Below, piece after piece: positions 1 to 8,970 of a stretch of 64,000 bases of DNA. Both the position numbers and the translations under genes were made by a program. Under the pieces are notes generated by a model that was given only the letters and a program-made list of their open reading frames with translations, ran no database searches and had not been told where the DNA came from. The stretch covers positions 1,364,001 to 1,428,000 of the forward strand of contig NZ_CP012697.1 of the NCBI RefSeq assembly GCF_001314225.1, given 5' to 3'. Numbering within the stretch: the first letter of the stretch is position 1; each line of letters opens with the position of its first letter. Source of the stretch: Microbacterium sp. No. 7 (GTDB taxonomy: Bacteria > Actinomycetota > Actinomycetes > Actinomycetales > Microbacteriaceae).

Positions 1-50
1 GGTGATCCGCTCAGAGATGCACTGTTCACCGGCCAAGACTAGCAGCACCC

Positions 51-1925
51 TCACAGAGGCATGAGTTCGAGCGCATCAATGTATGCGACCTCGCCCCCCG
101 TTACGGCGGCCCAGAGTGCGACAGTGACGTAGGCGGCACCATTGGGAACCGATCGCTGATCGGCTATAATTCTATAGCTGGGATCTGTATCCATAGTTGA
201 ATTGTTGATTGCGTACCACGTCGTTTCACTGATCTGCACCCCTGCCGCATCCCAGAATCGAATCCGGGGTGCCAGCTGTCCCGACCATACGCCAGGTATC
301 CTGTATGACATGGCAACGTGAACCACTCCGCCGGAGCGACAGGGGGCGCACTGCGAAACCACCCACTGCGAAACGTTCGCTGTCGGGGCTATCTTCAAAG
401 ATCGCCCTCCTGAATCACTAGACTCGTCCAGTGATAGTCCAAAGTTAGTCTTGACCCATGCCGATGTCTGCCACCCACGACCCGCTTGATAATCAAGCGG
501 CTGTGCGGGCAGGTTAGCCGCCGTCGCGATCACATCATCCAATGGTCCTTCCCTCGTGAAAAGCGAATCCTTGATACTGCTAATCCCCAAAAGCGTGAAC
601 GGAAATGGGACGGGCGAACCAGTGACCAATGGTGCTCGCGTTCCAAAATTGCGCAGAAGCGTACAGTTCCTGATCTTGGGCTGGAACTCGACGCCTTCGA
701 GCACGACCCTCACGGGGATCACGGACGCCACACCGCGCGCTGGCTCATCCACGCCAATTGCCAGGAAGTGAGCGCCGGCAACCGAGGGTGAGCCGTCAAC
801 TGTATCGTGGGGCATGATCTGACCACCGTGGAAAGCCAGCACAGTCGGACGAGTCGCGCCGGTCGGCGATGAGATCGAGAACCAGGGAGCAGCATTGAAG
901 TCAGACTCAATATGACACTGGGAGAAATCCCAAGTGCCCGAATCAGCGACCAACGTCCGCCTTCCATAGTCGAACGAGCAGTGGGAGAAGTACGCCTCCC
1001 CCGCGCTTTCTTGGACGCCGCGCAGAAACGTCGCAGCAGGATGCGATGAGTTCATGTTGTGGAAGATGCATCCCGACCAAGACACATTCTCTCCGCTGTC
1101 GGAGGTGCCGGCGAAATAAACGGCCGTCTGCTGGGCCCGCGCGTATGTGCACGAGAAATGCTTGTGCAGGTATGAACCCGATCCGATGATCTCCTGATGC
1201 CGGAATCCAACAAAATTCACCCGGTCCAAGACAAATCGCCCCGTGTAGGTCGACGGCGTCTCAAGGCTCAGCCCATCCACTTCCGTATCTGTCGCCTGTG
1301 GGCCACGCAAAGACACGTTCTCGATGCGCGATGACCCGACTCCGTATGCGGGGACAGGTATGATTCCCCCGGCACCGACGGTGCCACGGATCGCGGGACC
1401 GCTGAACGTCGCATTCGACCAATCCAGAATCGACATATGCGACCCACGGATCGATACCCAGTCGCGCGGCAGAGTGATCTGACCATCCACACGGATAACT
1501 CCGGCGGGCAGGACGAGCGCAACCTTCAGCGCCCCCGCTGCATTAATCGCGTCCTGCAATGCGGCGGTCTGATCCGCCCCTGTCCCGGCCTCCACACCCA
1601 TCAGCGCCGCGTAGCGCTCCGCGTGGGCCGTTGCGAGGAGTGTCGAGGACGTACCAGATGGATTGCCCAAGACAGCGGTCATGATCGTGTCATGCGTGCC
1701 CTCCGCCAGGGAGAACTCTTCCATCGCCTCCACGGCAGCCTGCACGACGGTCGGGTCAGAGGCGATGATATCTGCGGCGACATCCTGAACGCGGAAGTCG
1801 ATCACCTCCGTCAACGAGCTGGGAGAGAGGCGTCCGTTCAGCTCACTATTGATCGCCGTGATGGCTGCATTAAGTGGCAAACCCCAGCCGCGCTGCCCAA
1901 CCGAGGGGAGATTGATGCTCGCCAT
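51..1925 (-). CDS. Tail spike / receptor-binding protein with pectate-lyase-like beta-helix
   Basis: The protein has 624 residues. Residues 1-110 look like a virion-attachment region. GTGADQT at 114-120 followed by a helix with D..AA is the usual entry into a right-handed beta-helix of the pectate lyase superfamily seen in phage tail spikes. The following 300 residues carry repeated short beta-rich segments (for example LDRVNFVGF, FSGTSDSG-like turns), and the C-terminal 130 residues look like a carbohydrate-binding jelly roll. It starts immediately after the connector gene stop. It is the last phage gene seen before the unseen left prophage end, a typical place for host-range genes. The enzymatic activity is not established from sequence. 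Confidence 0.8.
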   Translation of the reverse strand: MASINLPSVGQRGWGLPLNAAITAINSELNGRLSPSSLTEVIDFRVQDVAADIIASDPTVVQAAVEAMEEFSLAEGTHDTIMTAVLGNPSGTSSTLLATAHAERYAALMGVEAGTGADQTAALQDAINAAGALKVALVLPAGVIRVDGQITLPRDWVSIRGSHMSILDWSNATFSGPAIRGTVGAGGIIPVPAYGVGSSRIENVSLRGPQATDTEVDGLSLETPSTYTGRFVLDRVNFVGFRHQEIIGSGSYLHKHFSCTYARAQQTAVYFAGTSDSGENVSWSGCIFHNMNSSHPAATFLRGVQESAGEAYFSHCSFDYGRRTLVADSGTWDFSQCHIESDFNAAPWFSISSPTGATRPTVLAFHGGQIMPHDTVDGSPSVAGAHFLAIGVDEPARGVASVIPVRVVLEGVEFQPKIRNCTLLRNFGTRAPLVTGSPVPFPFTLLGISSIKDSLFTREGPLDDVIATAANLPAQPLDYQAGRGWQTSAWVKTNFGLSLDESSDSGGRSLKIAPTANVSQWVVSQCAPCRSGGVVHVAMSYRIPGVWSGQLAPRIRFWDAAGVQISETTWYAINNSTMDTDPSYRIIADQRSVPNGAAYVTVALWAAVTGGEVAYIDALELMPL

Positions 1926-2363
1926 TTACCAGCCTCCAAGCTCGGGCCAAGGGGAGCCCTGCGAGCGGACGCGCGGCTGTGCGTATCCGCCGAGCGGGAC
2001 GATATCGAAGAACTCTGCGGCGGCATCGCCGTCGGCGGCGTCAGCCTGCGCGTAGAAGGAGCGTGCGATCTCAAGCATGTCCTTGCCGCGATGGCGCGTG
2101 TCGATGGCGAGGTCGTCGGTCTTGATGGACCGGCCGAGCTGCACGTACTGCGACGCCAGGAGCGTGTAGAGGCTGCCGGCGGCGCGGTTCTGGTTGTCGC
2201 CAGAGATCGCGAGGGCGGCGATGAGGGCGTCATCCGACCAGATCGCGTAGTCGGCGACGCCTGCGACGGCATCAATGTTCGTGGCCGCCGTGTCGCCGAC
2301 GAGGTAGCGCAGCTGACCCACGGGCGTGCCCGTGTCGATGGGGTAGGTGCCTTCGGTGCTCAT
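1926..2363 (-). CDS. Head-to-tail connector (gp6/adaptor-like)
   Basis: This 145-residue protein begins with a short N-terminal segment followed by LRYLVGDTAA and a helical bundle (alternating YTLLASQYVQLG and MLEIARSFYAQAD). That is the pattern of phage head-tail adaptor proteins of the HK97 gp6 / SPP1 gp15 type. It lies directly downstream of the capsid gene, where such adaptors are expected. It is separated from the capsid gene by a strong stem-loop at 2389-2427, which may lower its expression relative to capsid protein. Confidence 0.75.
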   Translation of the reverse strand: MSTEGTYPIDTGTPVGQLRYLVGDTAATNIDAVAGVADYAIWSDDALIAALAISGDNQNRAAGSLYTLLASQYVQLGRSIKTDDLAIDTRHRGKDMLEIARSFYAQADAADGDAAAEFFDIVPLGGYAQPRVRSQGSPWPELGGW

Positions 2364-2388
2364 CGCTCCTCTTTTGTTCGGGTGTGCA

Positions 2389-2427
2389 TGAAGGCCCCGC
2401 CCCGCATGCCGCGAAGCGGGGCCTTCA
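2389..2427. terminator. Stem-loop terminator after the capsid gene
   Basis: TGAAGGCCCCGC at 2389-2400 pairs perfectly with GCGGGGCCTTCA at 2416-2427, leaving a 15-nt loop. It sits between the major capsid gene and the connector gene on the transcribed minus strand. It probably attenuates transcription, so that capsid protein is made in excess over connector and tail spike. Confidence 0.75.
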
Positions 2428-2438
2428 CTGAGATCGGC

Positions 2439-3614
2439 TTAGGCGCCGGGCGACCAGAACATCTGGTCGTGGGTAATGCTGGCCGCGTTGGTGAACTGGC
2501 GCAGCTTCAGGTCCACGCTGTCGTTGTCGAAGTGGGCCAGATCGAAGGGGCTCGACCCGTTGCCGCCACGCAGGAGCGTCCCGGTGAAGTTGTTCACCAG
2601 CACCTCAGGCGCCGTGCGGCCCGACAGCTGGAGCTTCTTGAGCCCCGGACGGCGCGTCGTGCCCGCAGCGGGCGTGACGTACCAGGCGGTGCTGCTCTCG
2701 ATCCACTCGCTCTCGATGACGCCCTCGATCTTGCCGAGGTTGCCGACGGGCGGGGCGCCGTAGACGAACGTCTTCGAGCCGGGGGCCGGCTCTTCGATCG
2801 TGCGCAGCTGCTTCGCCTTGGCGATCTCGGCTTCGACCGTCTCGCCGAGGCCGGGTGCGACCACGACCCAGTAGCGGGGGGCGAGGACGACCTTGCGGTT
2901 GTTCACCTTGCGCGTCGAGATCTGCTGGAGACCCAGGCGCAGGGCGTCGACCGAGAAGCCCGCCGTTGCCGAGATCGAAGCGCCCGAGATGGGCGCAGTG
3001 CCCGCCTTGAGCTGCGAGACCGACGCACTGGCGGTGGCGCCGTCCTGGAGGGCCTGGAAGACCAGGAACTCGTCGGTGTCCAGGGCGATCTGGAGCATGT
3101 CGTCCGGCAGGCGGCGAATCAGCGGGCGCAGGCGCGAGAGCAGGCGCTCCAGCGTGACGCCGTACTTGAAACCGCGCTTCTCGATGGCGGCCTTGACGTT
3201 CTCCTCGGAGTAGCCGCTCGTGTACTGGTAGGTGTCACCCTCGGCCACGCGCGGCGAGACGCCCGCCTTGCCCTTGTTGCCCTTGCCGTACTTGAGCTGA
3301 TCGCCCAGGTCGATCCAGAAGCTCTCGAAGGTCACCGGCTCGAAGTTGTCGACGGTCTCCACGTCGGCGATCTTCGTCCAGTGCCGCTCGGCCTTGTCGA
3401 ACTGCTCCAGGTTGCGGACGTTGAGCAGGTGCGTCAGCGAGAACGAGGCGTCCGTGGTCGCCAGCGACTCCGCCAGGTCGACCTCCGCGCGCTGAGCGGC
3501 GAAGCCGCCCTGCGCCAGGGCGCCGACCATCTCGGTCATCCGCAGGTACTTCCGCTCGGTGACGAACGGGTTGACTTCGAGGCGGTTCTCGCAAGTCAGG
3601 TCGATGGCGGTCAT
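2439..3614 (-). CDS. Major capsid protein
   Basis: The protein has 391 residues, in the size range of HK97-fold capsid proteins. It follows the portal, protease/scaffold and decoration genes and precedes the connector. The N-terminal half is helical and charged (LTHLLNVRNLEQFDKAE); the middle carries YYxV-type beta strands (VLAPRYWVVVAPG) resembling the P and E-loop parts of the fold. The start ATG overlaps the decoration gene stop by 4 nt. Family assignment rests mainly on order and size, so the exact fold is inferred. Confidence 0.85.
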   Translation of the reverse strand: MTAIDLTCENRLEVNPFVTERKYLRMTEMVGALAQGGFAAQRAEVDLAESLATTDASFSLTHLLNVRNLEQFDKAERHWTKIADVETVDNFEPVTFESFWIDLGDQLKYGKGNKGKAGVSPRVAEGDTYQYTSGYSEENVKAAIEKRGFKYGVTLERLLSRLRPLIRRLPDDMLQIALDTDEFLVFQALQDGATASASVSQLKAGTAPISGASISATAGFSVDALRLGLQQISTRKVNNRKVVLAPRYWVVVAPGLGETVEAEIAKAKQLRTIEEPAPGSKTFVYGAPPVGNLGKIEGVIESEWIESSTAWYVTPAAGTTRRPGLKKLQLSGRTAPEVLVNNFTGTLLRGGNGSSPFDLAHFDNDSVDLKLRQFTNAASITHDQMFWSPGA

Positions 3615-4093
3615 TCTGCCACTCCGATCTCGACGGGTGCGACGCCATCGACGATGTAGCCGTCGTCGATGATGCCGACGTAGGTGTTGTCGACCGCGGG
3701 GCTGCCGCCGTCGTCTGCCGCCAGGGTGAGCCCCGTGATGACGCCCGAGGTGACCGTGGCGTAGACCTTCGTGCCCTGGTTGGTGCCCGCACCGCCGTTC
3801 GGCGTGGTCTCGCCGTCAGTGACGCCGGTCACCTCGAACAGCCACGAGCCGTCGCGAGCCACGACCGCGATGCCGCTGTCATAGCCGACGCCGGCCGAGC
3901 GGCGGGTGACGGAGGTGAGGCTGCCGGGAAGGTTCGACGTCTCGGTGCGGGTCGTGCCGCCCGAGTCAGCCAGCGTAACGCCGATCTCGCCGTTCTGCTT
4001 GTTGATGACGGGGGTGCCGCCGAAGACGCCCACCCCGACATCCCAGCGCCGGGTCTTGGACTCGGTGTACTTCTTGTACAGGTTGTCAGCCAC
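3611..4093 (-). CDS. Head decoration / capsid stabilisation protein
   Basis: A 160-residue protein rich in Gly, Thr and Val with almost no long helix, as expected for a beta-rich capsid decoration protein. It starts with GTG behind AAGGGGTGG, lies between the scaffold/protease gene and the capsid gene, and overlaps the capsid start. The position fits the gpD-type or DUF2190-like decoration proteins of tailed phages. No diagnostic motif is visible, so the role comes from context. Confidence 0.65.
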   Translation of the reverse strand: MADNLYKKYTESKTRRWDVGVGVFGGTPVINKQNGEIGVTLADSGGTTRTETSNLPGSLTSVTRRSAGVGYDSGIAVVARDGSWLFEVTGVTDGETTPNGGAGTNQGTKVYATVTSGVITGLTLAADDGGSPAVDNTYVGIIDDGYIVDGVAPVEIGVAE

Positions 4094-4094
4094 G

Positions 4095-4511
4095 TCACCA
4101 CCCCTTCGGAAGCGTTGCGGCGGCGGTCTTCGCGCCGGTCCCGCTCTCGTGGAGGCGGCCCGTGTAGCCGCCCTCCTCGGACTCCTGAAGGCGCGCCTTG
4201 GCGGCCTCCAGGATCTTGACGTCGTCCGCCTTCGCGGTCTCGATCGCCTTCGTGACGTCCTCGCCCGTGCGCGCGCGGGCCTTCAGGCCCTCGGCGGTGG
4301 GCGCGAGAAGACCGGCGGCGTCGATCGCCTCGACCTGCTTCTCGTAGTCCGAGACGGCCTTCTCGGCGGCGGCCTCCAGAGCCTCGGCGTCAACCTTGGC
4401 CTGAGCATCCGCCTGCTTGGCGGTCTTGGACTCGTTCACGAAAGCGATGATCGGCGCGAGTGCGGCTTCGAGGAGCCGGGTCACCAGCGCCTCAACGGCC
4501 TTCTCATCCAT
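4095..4511 (-). CDS. Internal in-frame start: scaffold-only product
   Basis: Inside the protease-scaffold gene an ATG at 4511-4509 (MDEKAVEALVTRL) is preceded by AAGGAG at 4522-4517 with 5-nt spacing, an ideal ribosome site. It marks exactly the boundary between the folded N-terminal domain and the coiled scaffold part. This is the arrangement known from lambda C/Nu3, where scaffold is made from an internal start. The predicted product has 138 residues. Translation from it is inferred. Confidence 0.55.
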   Translation of the reverse strand: MDEKAVEALVTRLLEAALAPIIAFVNESKTAKQADAQAKVDAEALEAAAEKAVSDYEKQVEAIDAAGLLAPTAEGLKARARTGEDVTKAIETAKADDVKILEAAKARLQESEEGGYTGRLHESGTGAKTAAATLPKGW

Positions 4512-5051
4512 GTCATCTCCTTCTTCATTCCCTGCCGAGGCTTCGACAGTGGTCTTCCCTGCCGCTTCACGAGCGGCCTCGATCTTCCGGTCCAGCCCGC
4601 TGCCGGGGCGCCCGGCGTAGCTGACCATGTCGATCGAGTTGGTCCGGTTCGGCAGGAACGCGGTCACGACGCCGTTGTCGTCACGTTCCGCCCATGCGTA
4701 GATGCTCAGTTCGCCGTCTTCGCCGATGGACTCGACGACGTCCTTCCAGTGCGCCAGAATTCGCACGGGGGCCTTGACCTTCTGCTCTTCGGCATCCCAG
4801 TAGGCATCGGCCTCCAGCACGCCCCACTGATCGCGCGGGTCACGGTCGCCCGCGCCCTCGCCGTCGCCAGGATGCTTGAACCAGAGCTTCGTGCCCTTGG
4901 GCCACGCGCTGCCCGCGTCTCGCGCGAGAACTTCGGGAACGTAGGTGCCCGAACTGCCGACGCCAGGCGTGATGACCGTCACGAGCCACTTGCCCGCAGC
5001 CGACGCCAGAAGACGCGCGGAGTGCTCCGTGATCAGCGTGGGCTTCGGCAT
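4095..5051 (-). CDS. Prohead protease-scaffold fusion
   Basis: A 318-residue protein. Residues 1-170 form a mixed alpha/beta domain (LWFKHPGDG, LEADAYWDAEEQKVKAPV, ISIYAWAERD-like strands) resembling the phage head maturation protease region of actinophages. Residues 180-318 are an Ala/Glu/Lys-rich coiled region typical of a capsid scaffold (AEALEAAAEKAVSDYEKQ). It lies between portal and decoration genes. A dispersed palindrome at 5071-5085 lies 19 nt upstream of the start. The catalytic residues of the protease could not be fixed by eye. Confidence 0.7.
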   Translation of the reverse strand: MPKPTLITEHSARLLASAAGKWLVTVITPGVGSSGTYVPEVLARDAGSAWPKGTKLWFKHPGDGEGAGDRDPRDQWGVLEADAYWDAEEQKVKAPVRILAHWKDVVESIGEDGELSIYAWAERDDNGVVTAFLPNRTNSIDMVSYAGRPGSGLDRKIEAAREAAGKTTVEASAGNEEGDDMDEKAVEALVTRLLEAALAPIIAFVNESKTAKQADAQAKVDAEALEAAAEKAVSDYEKQVEAIDAAGLLAPTAEGLKARARTGEDVTKAIETAKADDVKILEAAKARLQESEEGGYTGRLHESGTGAKTAAATLPKGW

Positions 5052-5061
5052 ATCGACCAGT

Positions 5062-6639
5062 TTAGGAATGATTTAGTCGACTAATCTGCTCCAGGATCAG
5101 GTCAAGAAGCTGCTCTGTGCGCATTGCGGAAAGGCCCTCGCCGACCTTGTCGTCCCGGAGGTCATGGGCGCCGCTGTTTCCCGTGCCCTTTCGAGCACCC
5201 TGATCAGGCGCCGCCGTGGTGGGCGGCGTCGTTCCGTCGGCGTCGACATCCGGCCGGGCGAGAGACTTCTCGTTGTTCGGGAGCATGACCCCCTCCGGCC
5301 ACTTCTCGCTGTCGGTGATGATGTCGAGCAGATCGAGCAGCCGCTCACGGATCTCGCCGGGGTGCAGGAGCCCGGTGTTCCACCCGAGGGCAATGGCCTG
5401 AAGCTCGCGGTAGAGGTCGACTTCGTCCAGTGCGGGGAAGGTCACCGCGGGGTTCTCGACGCCCATCCAGCGCAGCACGCGCTGGAAGTAGGCCGCCCAG
5501 GACTTCTGCCGCGACACCACTGCGCGCTTGGTCGGCAGGTCCAGGTTCGATGCCGAGCCATAGGACGAGCCGGCGGCGCCGGGATCGGAGAGAAGGTGCA
5601 CGATCGACACCTGAACGCCGGTTGCGACCATCGCGGCGAGCGGGCGCCCGGAGTTGAAGTCATACCCGCGTCCCGCCGTCGGCAGGCTGGTCAGTTCCCC
5701 TGCGGATACGACGGCCTGTCCGGCGCCGGTCGCCGAGGCCAGCTGGATCTTGGCGTTCTCGCCGCCCTTCTTGCTCGGCACGGTGGCCTTGAACGCGATG
5801 GAAGCGAGCGCGCGGCTCATGATGTACCCGTGCTTCAGGAACTCGCTGTAGAGCTTCGCCCAGGCCACCACGGCGACGGCGTCGGGGATGCCGAGCGCCC
5901 AGCCGACCTGCCGGTTCACAGCGTGCACGATGAAGGTCTGGGTGTGATCGACCGGATCGCCCTGGATCTGCCGCTTGGCGCGATCCCTGAGTGGCTGGGG
6001 GCAGTCGTCGGTGTAGTACCAGACGTTCTTGACGACCTTCTTGCCGGTCCGATCCGTCTGCGTCCAGGTGCGCCGCCAGGCCCAGACCTCATCGCCGAAG
6101 TCGGGATTGGTGAGCAGGTTCGTGATCTGAGAGAGCGGGACGCGGCGGAGGATCTTGGTCTTGTTGTCGCCGAGGAGGAAGAACTGCCCGTCGCTGTACT
6201 CGGCGCGCTCCATCTCCTCGTGTGCGGTGTCGGAGAAGACGTTGGCCTGGTTGATGCTGTCCTCGAACGCCTCGAACGTGCGATCTGCGGCGCTCTTGGG
6301 GCCGCTGCGCGCGCCGTAGCTTTCAGGCTTCAGATCGGGCAGCTTGATGCCCTTGGACCAGACGTACGAGTGGCGCAGCTGGGCGCCGCGGTCGATGATG
6401 GGCGAGCGCACCATCGCCTTGCGGATCTCCTGCGAGATGTCCTGAAGCTCGGCTAGCTGGAAGCCGCCGTCCTCATGCGCCCCGCCGAGGATGTGCGTCC
6501 AGTTGCGGTCCTCGATGTCGAGCGCGCGGTTGAGCGCGGCAAGGGTCTCCAGGACGAGACTATCCTCGCGACCCAGGATCTCGAACACCTCACCCGCCCG
6601 CTCCGCAGCAGCCTCGGGGGACAGTTCCAGGAGTGTCAT
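5062..6639 (-). CDS. Portal protein
   Basis: The protein has 525 residues, the normal size for a phage portal (DUF935/SPP1 gp6-like groups). It sits directly after the large terminase gene and before the protease/scaffold gene. The central region (VYSDTAHEEMERAEY-type helices, FIVHAVNRQVGWALGIPDAV) resembles the stem and wing of portals that face terminase. The C-terminus is a low-complexity Asp/Thr/Pro tail. A dispersed palindrome forms the last coding bases and lies upstream of the next gene. Confidence 0.85.
   Translation of the reverse strand: MTLLELSPEAAAERAGEVFEILGREDSLVLETLAALNRALDIEDRNWTHILGGAHEDGGFQLAELQDISQEIRKAMVRSPIIDRGAQLRHSYVWSKGIKLPDLKPESYGARSGPKSAADRTFEAFEDSINQANVFSDTAHEEMERAEYSDGQFFLLGDNKTKILRRVPLSQITNLLTNPDFGDEVWAWRRTWTQTDRTGKKVVKNVWYYTDDCPQPLRDRAKRQIQGDPVDHTQTFIVHAVNRQVGWALGIPDAVAVVAWAKLYSEFLKHGYIMSRALASIAFKATVPSKKGGENAKIQLASATGAGQAVVSAGELTSLPTAGRGYDFNSGRPLAAMVATGVQVSIVHLLSDPGAAGSSYGSASNLDLPTKRAVVSRQKSWAAYFQRVLRWMGVENPAVTFPALDEVDLYRELQAIALGWNTGLLHPGEIRERLLDLLDIITDSEKWPEGVMLPNNEKSLARPDVDADGTTPPTTAAPDQGARKGTGNSGAHDLRDDKVGEGLSAMRTEQLLDLILEQISRLNHS
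5071..5085 (-). promoter_or_regulatory. Dispersed palindrome (operator candidate)
   Basis: ATTTAGTCGACTAAT on the plus strand. On the transcribed strand it is followed after 6 nt by TAAACT, a -10-like hexamer. It overlaps the portal gene end and lies 19 nt before the protease/scaffold start. Confidence 0.6.
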
Positions 6640-6655
6640 GCCTCCATTCTGAGAG

Positions 6656-6670
6656 AATTAGTCGGCTAAT
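6656..6670 (-). promoter_or_regulatory. Dispersed palindrome (operator candidate)
   Basis: AATTAGTCGGCTAAT lies in the gap between the large terminase stop and the portal start, 16 nt before the portal ATG. Confidence 0.6.
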
Positions 6671-6676
6671 CCGGGG

Positions 6677-8371
6677 CTACCAGGGCATATCCTCGGCGTC
6701 CATCTCGTCAAGGAACAGTTCTTCAGGATCGGCCCGCAGCGTGTCGCCGGGGCTCACGCCGCCCCGCTCAGCCTCCAGCGCCGCATCGACATCCAGCACG
6801 CTCATCATGGCCGCATCGGCGCGGTCGGGGGAGCCGCCGAGCACGGTCTTCATGTCGGACTTCTTGTCGATCTTGATGGCGCCGCTCACGAGCGTGTACG
6901 TGATGAGCATCAGCTCGTCCGACAGCTGCGTGTCCTCGGGGTCGAGATCGATCAGCCCATCGAGCATCCGCGTGTTGAAGTAGTCGTGAATCTCGTCGCG
7001 CCAGATGCGCCAGCGGGAAAGGTCGGTCGACGAGCGGCTGCCGACGACGCGGATGACCTCGTAGGTCTTGTTCGCGAACTCCTCCAGGCGCATCAGGTCC
7101 GTGGCGACGCCGGAGCCGATGGCGTTGCCGTCGACGCGCACCTCGCTGGCATTCGTGTACATCGCGATCGCGTGGATGCGGCGGGCTGCCGTGAGCGTGT
7201 CCTCCTTGGTCCACACGCCGGTCGTCTCGCGCCGCTCGTCGCCGTCCATGTAGGGGATGGTCTTGTCGAACAGGCGGACCCGGCCGCCATTGTTCACGTA
7301 GACCACGCTCTCGTCGTCGCCGGTCGTAGCGATGTCGCAGCCGAGCTTCGGGCGAGCTTCGGGGTCGGGCTCGATCTCGGTGTTCAGCGCCCTGCTGATC
7401 GCCTCTTCGGTGAAGAAAGTGTTGTCGGCGTCGCCAGGGAACTCGCCTTGCACCTTCGACCTGAAGCGCCCGTTCGGGGTGCCGCCCGCCCGGCGCATCT
7501 CCTGGAACTGCTCGTCGAAGTACAGTTCCCCGCCGGTCATCCAGACCCGCTCCTTGTGGCAGATCCAGGACGCCGAGGTAAGGCCCTTCATGAGCATCGC
7601 TTGCTTCTCGGGGTCGTCGGGGTAGACGATCTCGCCCGTCATCGTCGGCAGGTCGTAGGCGCTGATCGTGAAGAGCTGCGCCTCCGCCATCTCGGACTCC
7701 AGGGTGAACTTCTTGTAGAACTCCGTGGCGCGCCGGTCGGGGTTGCCGATACCCACCATGCGGGCTTCGCCCGACGTGGTCAGCGCGTCGATCGCCGTGA
7801 AGATCTGCTCATCCACACCGCCCGCCTCGTCGAGTACGAGGAGGGATCGGCCGCCCTCACGCCGGATGCCCTGGAAGGTGGACACAGCATCTTGCGGCGC
7901 CGGCACGGCCGCGATGGCGATGGAGATGTTGCCACCGAGCGTGCGGAACTGCCAGAGGCCCTTCTCCGAGATCCAGCCCGGCCACGGGCGTCCCTCCTTG
8001 CGGAGCGCACGGGCGCGCATCTCGCCGTGCGCCTTCTTGAGGTACATGAAGACGCCCTGCTCAACCTGACGGCCGGTGGGCGCCGTGACGATGGCGAGGT
8101 TGTTCTCGACGGGATCGAACACGGTATTCCACCACATGACCCAGCGGGATGCGTTATACGTCTTGCCCGTGCCGTTCGCGGACTTGATGAACGTGCGAGG
8201 CTTGGGGCCGAAGAGCGCCGCCTCGCTGATCTCCGCCATCTTGCCGTACATGCGCTCGCCCATGACGTCGGACAGCCAGGCGGCGAAGTCGCGCCGGTAG
8301 ATCGCCTTCTGGGACTTCTGGCGCATCTCCTCGTGCACGAGGGAGAAGATCTCGGGCGTGAGGAGGCTCAC
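6677..8371 (-). CDS. Terminase large subunit
   Basis: The 564-residue protein shows a Walker A motif KSANGTGKT (64-71), a Walker B LLVLDEAGG near residue 175, and a C-terminal RNase H-like nuclease region beginning with LGCDIATTGDDES. These are the ATPase and headful/cos nuclease parts of phage DNA-packaging motors. It overlaps the small subunit stop by 4 nt and precedes portal, the standard packaging module order. Confidence 0.93.
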   Translation of the reverse strand: MSLLTPEIFSLVHEEMRQKSQKAIYRRDFAAWLSDVMGERMYGKMAEISEAALFGPKPRTFIKSANGTGKTYNASRWVMWWNTVFDPVENNLAIVTAPTGRQVEQGVFMYLKKAHGEMRARALRKEGRPWPGWISEKGLWQFRTLGGNISIAIAAVPAPQDAVSTFQGIRREGGRSLLVLDEAGGVDEQIFTAIDALTTSGEARMVGIGNPDRRATEFYKKFTLESEMAEAQLFTISAYDLPTMTGEIVYPDDPEKQAMLMKGLTSASWICHKERVWMTGGELYFDEQFQEMRRAGGTPNGRFRSKVQGEFPGDADNTFFTEEAISRALNTEIEPDPEARPKLGCDIATTGDDESVVYVNNGGRVRLFDKTIPYMDGDERRETTGVWTKEDTLTAARRIHAIAMYTNASEVRVDGNAIGSGVATDLMRLEEFANKTYEVIRVVGSRSSTDLSRWRIWRDEIHDYFNTRMLDGLIDLDPEDTQLSDELMLITYTLVSGAIKIDKKSDMKTVLGGSPDRADAAMMSVLDVDAALEAERGGVSPGDTLRADPEELFLDEMDAEDMPW

Positions 8372-8892
8372 TCCTCAGTCACCCCTTTCATGACCTCCCG
8401 CTCGGCATGCAGCAGCGCCTCGGTGGTCAGTTCGGCCCAATGCTCATCGCTGATCTGCTCGCGCAGGGCACCGCGCAGGTAGCTCAGCGCGATGTCGTAG
8501 GCGCGCACCATCTCGTGAGCCACGTTCGCGCTGTAGCGCTCGACGTCGACCTTCGCAGCGGCACGGCGGGCGTCCAGGCGGCGCCCCTGCTCCCGCAGCG
8601 TGGCGAGCTGGGCGCTGATGTTGTCCAGATTCAGGAAGCCCTGATTCGCCAGTTCCAGTTCCAGCCGGGACGTGATGTTACGCAGCTTGCGGAGGACGAG
8701 TTCTTCCTGCTGAGCGGCCGTCAGCCAATCGACGGACAGCACCTTCTCGGCGCGCTCGCGGATGACGCTCGCCGGGACGCTGCCGCCGAACTGCTCACGA
8801 CTGATGTCGACGGGGGAGTACAGGCCGATGTACAGATCAATCGCGCGGTCGATGGCCTCCCAGTCATACGCGGACGCAATGATTCCCTCCAT
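8368..8892 (-). CDS. Terminase small subunit (putative)
   Basis: A 174-residue, mostly helical protein with a leucine-rich central coiled segment (LRNITSRLELELANQGFLNL). It lies immediately upstream of, and overlaps, the large terminase gene. The position is that of the DNA-recognition subunit, and the helical content agrees. No helix-turn-helix motif is obvious, so the assignment depends on context. Two copies of the dispersed palindrome lie directly in front of it. Confidence 0.65.
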   Translation of the reverse strand: MEGIIASAYDWEAIDRAIDLYIGLYSPVDISREQFGGSVPASVIRERAEKVLSVDWLTAAQQEELVLRKLRNITSRLELELANQGFLNLDNISAQLATLREQGRRLDARRAAAKVDVERYSANVAHEMVRAYDIALSYLRGALREQISDEHWAELTTEALLHAEREVMKGVTEE

Positions 8893-8900
8893 TCGCCCAG

Positions 8901-8934
8901 TTTAGCTGGCTATTTGTTCATTTAGTCGGCTAAA
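8901..8934 (-). promoter_or_regulatory. Two adjacent dispersed palindromes before the terminase genes
   Basis: TTTAGCTGGCTATTT (8901-8915, degenerate) and ATTTAGTCGGCTAAA (8920-8934) lie 8 and 27 nt before the small terminase start. On the transcribed strand the second half of the proximal copy reads TAAACTGGG, which could act as a -10 hexamer. The same paired layout recurs at 42390-42417. Confidence 0.65.
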
Positions 8935-8970
8935 CTGACCTCAGTCACTATGGTGGTGACCTCCTGGGTC

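Noticed and set aside
1..50. attL close to the window start
   Set aside because: None of the tRNA-Thr core (CTCGTAATGAATAGG) is present in the first bases, so the left end must be outside.
1437..3659. 740-codon plus-strand open frame
   Set aside because: It lies opposite the connector, capsid and decoration genes. Its product is Arg/Ala/Asp/Val-rich with no domain, as usual for reverse frames of high-GC genes.
7780..8482. Plus-strand frames opposite the large terminase
   Set aside because: Shadow frames of terL; no ribosome site and no family pattern.
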